A stretch of 8,868 nt of DNA from JAAYZK01 sp964535025 (GTDB lineage Bacteria; Planctomycetota; Phycisphaerae; SM23-33; FEN-1343), in assembly GCA_964535025.1 (NCBI GenBank), contig CAZHRW010000069.1, positions 1 through 8,868 of the forward strand, given 5' to 3'. Under the pieces are notes generated by a model that made no database searches, had not been told where the DNA came from, and worked only from the letters and a program-made list of their open reading frames with translations. A program made the position numbers and the translations under genes. Shown one piece after another: positions 1-6,100 of the stretch. The stretch's first letter is position 1. Each line of letters starts with the position of its first letter.

Positions 1-1
1 C

Positions 2-151
2 GAACTGCACGGGCTGATGGCCTGGAGAGGCGACTGGATCGCCGAAGCGGCCCCGGCCGGCGGCGCCGAAACGTTCGCGTTCATCATCCGCGTGACCGAC
101 GCCCTCGGCGGCGTCGCCGAGCAGACGTTCAGCCTGACCGTCAAGGCCGCC
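2..151 (+). other. C-terminal part of an Ig-like/cadherin-like domain
   Basis: Residues 1-50 look like the last strands of a bacterial Ig-like or cadherin-like beta-sandwich. The diagnostic stretch is FAFIIRVTDALGG followed by the closing strand QTFSLTVKA. The pattern of alternating hydrophobic residues, then T-D-A-x-G-G, then a final F-S-L-T-V strand, is the same as the ends of the Ig-like domains further on (residues 777-1443). The domain's start is outside the window, so more Ig-like domains probably lie upstream. Confidence 0.7.
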
Positions 152-3100
152 AACGACAACCATTCCGTGCGGGGCATCGTCTACGACGACCGCAACGGCA
201 ACGGCATCCGCGACGGGATCTCGTCCACCGGTCTGCGTCCGCTGCTCGTGTACGTAATGGATGTCTCGACCAGCATGGAAAGCCCTTACGACGGCAGCAC
301 CCGACGCGAGAAACAGATCAACTACATCACGCACGTCAACAATGCCCTGATCGATGCCGGCTTCGGTGACGTCGTCGATGTCGCGCTCGTCCGCTTCAGC
401 GAGCACGGCCATGTCATGGATCTCGATGGGAACCCGGACGGACTCTACGATGCCGTCCCCGTCGGCGCCGATTACGATGAAAATGGGCTGTATGACGTCC
501 AGGAAGCGGTCGACGGCCTCGAGCAAATCCCCAATGAGACCTACAGCTATTTTACCACCAGCCTGAACGACACGACTATGCTGATCGACGGGCTGACCGG
601 CGGCGGCGACGGCGCCGTCGAGCGGGACGTCGTCATGGTCTTCCTCTCCGATGGCCGCGCCAATGGCGCCGACGACCCGGAAGGCATCGGCCCGGCGCTG
701 CAGGCCATCGACGCGACGGTCGAGGGGCGCGATGACGGCATCGCCGACAACGGAACGCCTTCCCTGGCCGTCCGGGCCTACCAAGTCACGGGGGACTGGT
801 CGCCAACGATGCAGGTCTTCGGCTTTCCGGAAGACGACATTGATCCGCCGCCCGGGGTAGACAGCCGATTCGTCGTTACCGCCGATGAGGCCGACCTGCT
901 GGCGGATCTGAACACCGTCTTCATCAACAACTGGGGCATCGACCTGACCAGCTCCAGCGAACCGGGCCTGCCCGATCAGACGGTCTACATCGACGCCGAC
1001 GGCAACGGGCGTCTCGACGCCGGCGAATGGGCCACGACCACCGGCCCGTACGGCCATTATGCGTTTCACGGCCTGGGCGAGGGCACCTACACCGTCCGCG
1101 TCGATACCGTCGAGACCGTCGACCGGGGCAACGTGGTCCCGTGGGTGCAGACGTCGCCGTCCCAGTTCGCGCCCCACATCATCGAGATCGACGCCGACGG
1201 CATCAGCGTTGACGGGGCCCCGCCGGTGGCCGAGGACGAAGTTACCGACGTCGACTTCGGTTTTCGCACGGGCACCGCGACCGACGCCGGCGCGGTCGCC
1301 GGAACCGTCTTCAGGGATGTCAACCGCAACGGGGTGATGGACTTTGAGATGCTCCCCGTAGAGGTGCCGCACATCATCTTCATGATGGATGTCTCGGCCA
1401 GCGTCGTGGTCAACGGACTTCTGGATGACGAGGCCGCGGCGTTGACGGCGCTGAACCAGTACCTCATCGACCAGGGACTGGGGACCTCCACCGCCGTCTC
1501 GCTCGTGCGCTACAGCTCCGGGCCGCTGCCGCCCGACTGGTCAGCGCCCCCGTCGTATGTCGATGTGGCCGTGCCCAATCCCGAAGGGCCCCACGGCCAC
1601 GACAACCTGGGCTGGCAATCGATCCTTCCCGACGAACTTCCGGAGCTCGAGGCCCTCACCCCCCTGGCCGACTACGATGCCGATGGGATCCTGGACCTCG
1701 AGGAGCGCGCCCTCAACACCGACTGCTTCCTCTACACACCCTACATCCCCGCGCTGGAAGGCGCGGCCAAGCTGCTGGAGCATTACGACGTCGGCCCCGG
1801 GGAGGGTATGGTGATCTTCCTGTCCGACGGTCATCCCACCGATGGCTTCGAGACCGGCGCGATCAATGTGGCCGGCATCACGCAGGCCGTGCGACGGGTG
1901 CTGGCCCTGGGGGCCGAGATCCGGGCCTTCGGCATCGGCGACAATTCCCTGTTGGGGCCGCTGCAAATCCTTGACCCCACCGCCCGGGTCGTCGAGCCGA
2001 AGGAACTGCCCCAGGCGATCTACAGCGAATACAGGAAGATCCTCGACACCGGCCTGGCCGGGTGGACCGTCTACGCCGACCTCAACGACAACGGCGTGCC
2101 CGACGACGTGGACGCCGACGGGATTCCCGACGAACCGTTCGCGATCACCGACAGGGCGGGCCGGTACCTCCTGCCCTACCTGCCGCCGGGCGACTATGTC
2201 CTCCGCGTGGACCTGTCCGATCATCCCGACTGGCAGATGACCGGCGGGGCCTCGGAGGGCCTGGCGGTCACGGTGACCGCCGCCGCGACGATTACCCGCA
2301 CGGATTTCGGCGCCGTCGAATCCGTCCCGAACCAGCCGCCCCACTTCGTCGACCTCCAGACCGACCACACGCTGGACGCCGGCGAGCCCTGGCAGTTGGA
2401 GATCGCCGCCGGCGATCCCGACGTCGACGACAGGGTCACGCTGACGCTGCTCAATGATGACCTCGAGGGCCTGGCCTTCAACGCCGGCACCGGAATACTC
2501 ACCTGGACACCCCCCCCCGACCTGCGCGGCCGGACCGTCGCCGTGGGTCTGCGGGCGACGGATGCCTACGGCGAGTCGGTTACGACGGAGCTGCACCTGG
2601 CCGTCCGGGCCAATCAGCCGCCGGCGGTCACGTCCGCGCCGATCAACACCTTCAACACCCGCGGCGGCGGCGATTATCAGTGCACGATCACGTGGGACGA
2701 CGACGACCCCGTCACCGCGGCACTGCTCGATCCGCTCGACGCGACGACCATGAGCCTCGCGGCCGCCGGCGACACGTCGGCGACGTTCACCTGGACCGCC
2801 GCGGGCATCGCGGCCGCGACCGCCGGCGGGGCCGACACGTTCCCGATCCGCGTCCGCCTGACCGATGCCTACGGCGCCTCGACGCTGCATGCCTGGTCGC
2901 TGAGGATCGTGGACGCCGAGCCCGGGCCGCCGCTGTTCGATATGCCCTACCCCGCCACCGTCGTCGTGCCCGGCATGCTCGCCCTGCCGATCCTGGCGTA
3001 CGACCCCGACGGGGGCAACGTGACGATCAGTGTGGACACGGCCGGCGGCTACGCGCTGCCGGCGACGGCCGTCTTCGACGCCCAGGCCGGCGTGCTGGTG

Positions 3101-6100
3101 TGGGAGCCGAGCTTCGCCGAGGTCGACATCCCTCACGAGTTCCACTTCAAGGCGGTGGACGACGATGATCCGGCCGGCGAGACATCCTACAGCTTCACGA
3201 TCACCCCGGTCCTCTACCGCCCGAACGTTGCGCCGCGGATCGACCCGCCCGACCCGCAGGACGCCGCGGTCGGGGCCTATTACCGCGTCGACTTGGACGC
3301 CACCGACCCCGATGAGCCCGAGTGGCTCACCTGGACCGTCGAAGGCGATGACGTGCCCGACGGCATCCGGATCGTCCGCACGGGCCCGAGGACCGCCACG
3401 CTGGAATGGGTCCCCACCACGGCGGATCTCGGCACGCACGCCCTTACGCTGCGTGTCACCGACGCGGGCAACGCGACCGACACGCTGGACTGGCCGGTCA
3501 CGGTGCACCAGGTGCCGCCGGCGCCGACGCTGCCGGCGGTCGAGTTGAAGGACGCCGTGCTGGGCGCCGAGTACAGTTGCGTCATGAACGCGACGGGCAT
3601 GACCGACGAGGTCACCTACGAACTGACGGACGGACCGTCGTGGATGACGATGGTCGACAACATCGTTCAGGGCACGCCCGACGCCCTCGGCCCCGTCGAG
3701 TTCACCGTCACCGTGACCTGCGAGGGCCGCTGGGCCGCGCGCAGCTTTTACCTGAAGGTTCTGCCGGCGCCGCCGCTGCACTGGCTGGACAACGACGATT
3801 TCTACCCCGTCAGCGGCGAAACCTACACCCGCACGTTCAACGTCAACGTCCCCGACGACGCCACGGCCGCCAACACCTTCATCTGGGCCGAGCCGCCCAT
3901 CGAGGGCATGACCTTCGCCTTCCACGAGGCGGACAAGACCTTCACCCTGGTCTGGGACAACCCCTCGATGGCCGACGACGGCCGGTCCGTCTATGTCAAC
4001 CTGTCCAACAGCCTGGGTGTCGACACGATGAGATTCGACATCCACATGGCCGAGGCGGACACCGGTCCGACCGTCACCAGTCCCGGCACGCTCCGCCATC
4101 CGGCGGGCGTCCCGCTGGAGCTGGATATGACGCCCTATGTCGAGCTTGAAAACGACCTGATGAGCTTCGACCTCACCGGCCTGCCTGCCGGGGCCGTGCT
4201 GGATGCGTCGACCCTCACGCTCCGCTGGGCGACGCCGACGGCCGACCTCTACAACTGCCTGTTCACCGCAACCGACCTGTGGGACCAGGCGACCTCGACG
4301 ACATTCACGCTCGAGGTCTACAGCGACCTCGTGGACCCGACCTTCGCCGTCCTGTCGGTCAGCGGGGACGGCGAACTGGCGACGGTCCCCGGCAGCGGCA
4401 TCACGGTTCCGCCCGGGACGGAAATCACGGTGCACGCCGAAGCCGACGACGATGTCGCCATCGGCCATGTGGTCCTCTCGATCACCGACGACGCCACGGG
4501 CGAGACCCGACAGCGGAGCCTCGACATCAACGGCGACTACCGATTCACCCTCGGGCCGGACAGCGTCACGATCGGACTGCGGGCCTTCGACCTCGCCGGC
4601 AACGACAGCGACTGGCAGACGTTCACCGTGACGCCTGAGGTCCACGGCGCCGCCCTGCCCGCCGTCGCCCTCGACGAAGCCCTTCGCCACTGCACCCTGG
4701 TCAGCGGCCTGGTCCAGTTCCAGGCGACGTTCGTCGACCCCGACAGCGAGGACGGCATCGACGTCGATTACACGGTCGAGCTGATCCCCCTCGACGCCGA
4801 CGACGACACGCCCATCCTCGCCGCCACCGGCACCGCGATCGAGTCGACGTCGCTCCAGCCCGTCGGCGGTCCGCTGGACGTGACCGCCGCGCCCAACGGC
4901 CGTTACCTGCTGCGGATCGCCGCGACGCACGGCGATGACACCGTCTCGGACGAAACGGACCTGGTGATCGATCACGGCACGCTGAGCCCGGGCAACTTGG
5001 ATCTGAGCTTTACCGATCTGTCCATCGACGCGAAGCTCCCGATCACGATCACCCGCCGCTACAGCCTCAACGACGCCGTCCACGACCGCACCGGCGCGTT
5101 CGGCCCGGGGTGGACCTGCAACTACGACCAGCCCGCCGTCACCGTGACCGGGCTGGCCGGCTCGGCGCCGGACGCGGCGTTCACCAACGCCACCGGCGTG
5201 GCGGTCACGCTGCCGGATGGACGGACGTTCCGCTTCGGCTTCACCCCTGCCCCGTCGGCCGATGGAGCGATGCGGCCCGCCTTCACCCAGCAGGCCGGCG
5301 TCATGGCCGCGACGCTGGAGGTCGCCGACGTCGACATCCGCGACCTCGGCGGCACCTGGGCCGAATCCGGCGGGAGCCTGCGGGACTACAATCCCGTCAC
5401 CGAGGGCTTCGGGGGCTACTACAAGCTGACGGTCAACCACCTGGCCTATCGCTTCGACGCCGCCACCGGCCTGCTGGAGTCCATCACCGACAGCCAGGAC
5501 AACCAACTGACCTGCGAACGTCGAACGGTCGGCTCGATCCGACGGACGACGCTCACCTCCAGCGGCCAGGGCAGCGCCGTGGCCGTCCTGATCGACTACG
5601 ACACCGAAGGCCGCATCGTCTCGATCACCGATCCGGGCGGCGGCGCGATCCGCTATGCCTACGACCCGGCGAGCGGCGACCTGGTCGGCGTCACCGACCG
5701 CAGCGGCGCCACCGTCACGTTCGGCTACGACAACGGCCCCGACGCACCGCTCCACCGGCTGACGTCGATCACCGACCCCCGCCAGGTCACGGTGCTGACG
5801 GCCGCGTACGACGCCGACGGCCGCCTGATGAGCCTGACCGACGCCGAGGGGTTCGCCACCACCGTCACCACCACCGACGCGACCACCACCGCCAGCGCCG
5901 CCGGCGACGGCCGGACCATCACCGTGCGGGATGTCCGGGGCAACGTGCTGCGAACGCTGCGCCTCGTCGACGACGCCGCTGATCGCTATATCCTCACCCT
6001 CTTTGAATACGACGACGCCGACCGCCTGACCCGCCAATCGGTCCCGATGCTCGTCACCGACGCCGACGCCGTCCTGCAGGGCGACAAGGACACGGAGATC

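Noticed and set aside
257..280. Internal ATG codons as the true start of the gene
   Set aside because: The in-frame ATG at 257 lies within the VWA core strand just before the MIDAS aspartate, and clear domain sequence continues upstream of it to the window edge. I saw no convincing ribosome site.
992..1027. Dockerin domain
   Set aside because: The loop at residues 331-342 looks like a dockerin loop, but the second loop and spacing of a dockerin are missing. The surrounding Y-x-F-x-G-L and G-T-Y-T-V-R motifs fit an SdrD B-like domain.
3406..4149. Plus-strand ORF of 247 codons, and a similar one of 290 codons at 5110-5982
   Set aside because: Both are Arg/His/Gly-rich out-of-frame translations of the GC-rich gene and lack domain motifs, while the base-2 frame encodes Ig-like and RHS segments there.
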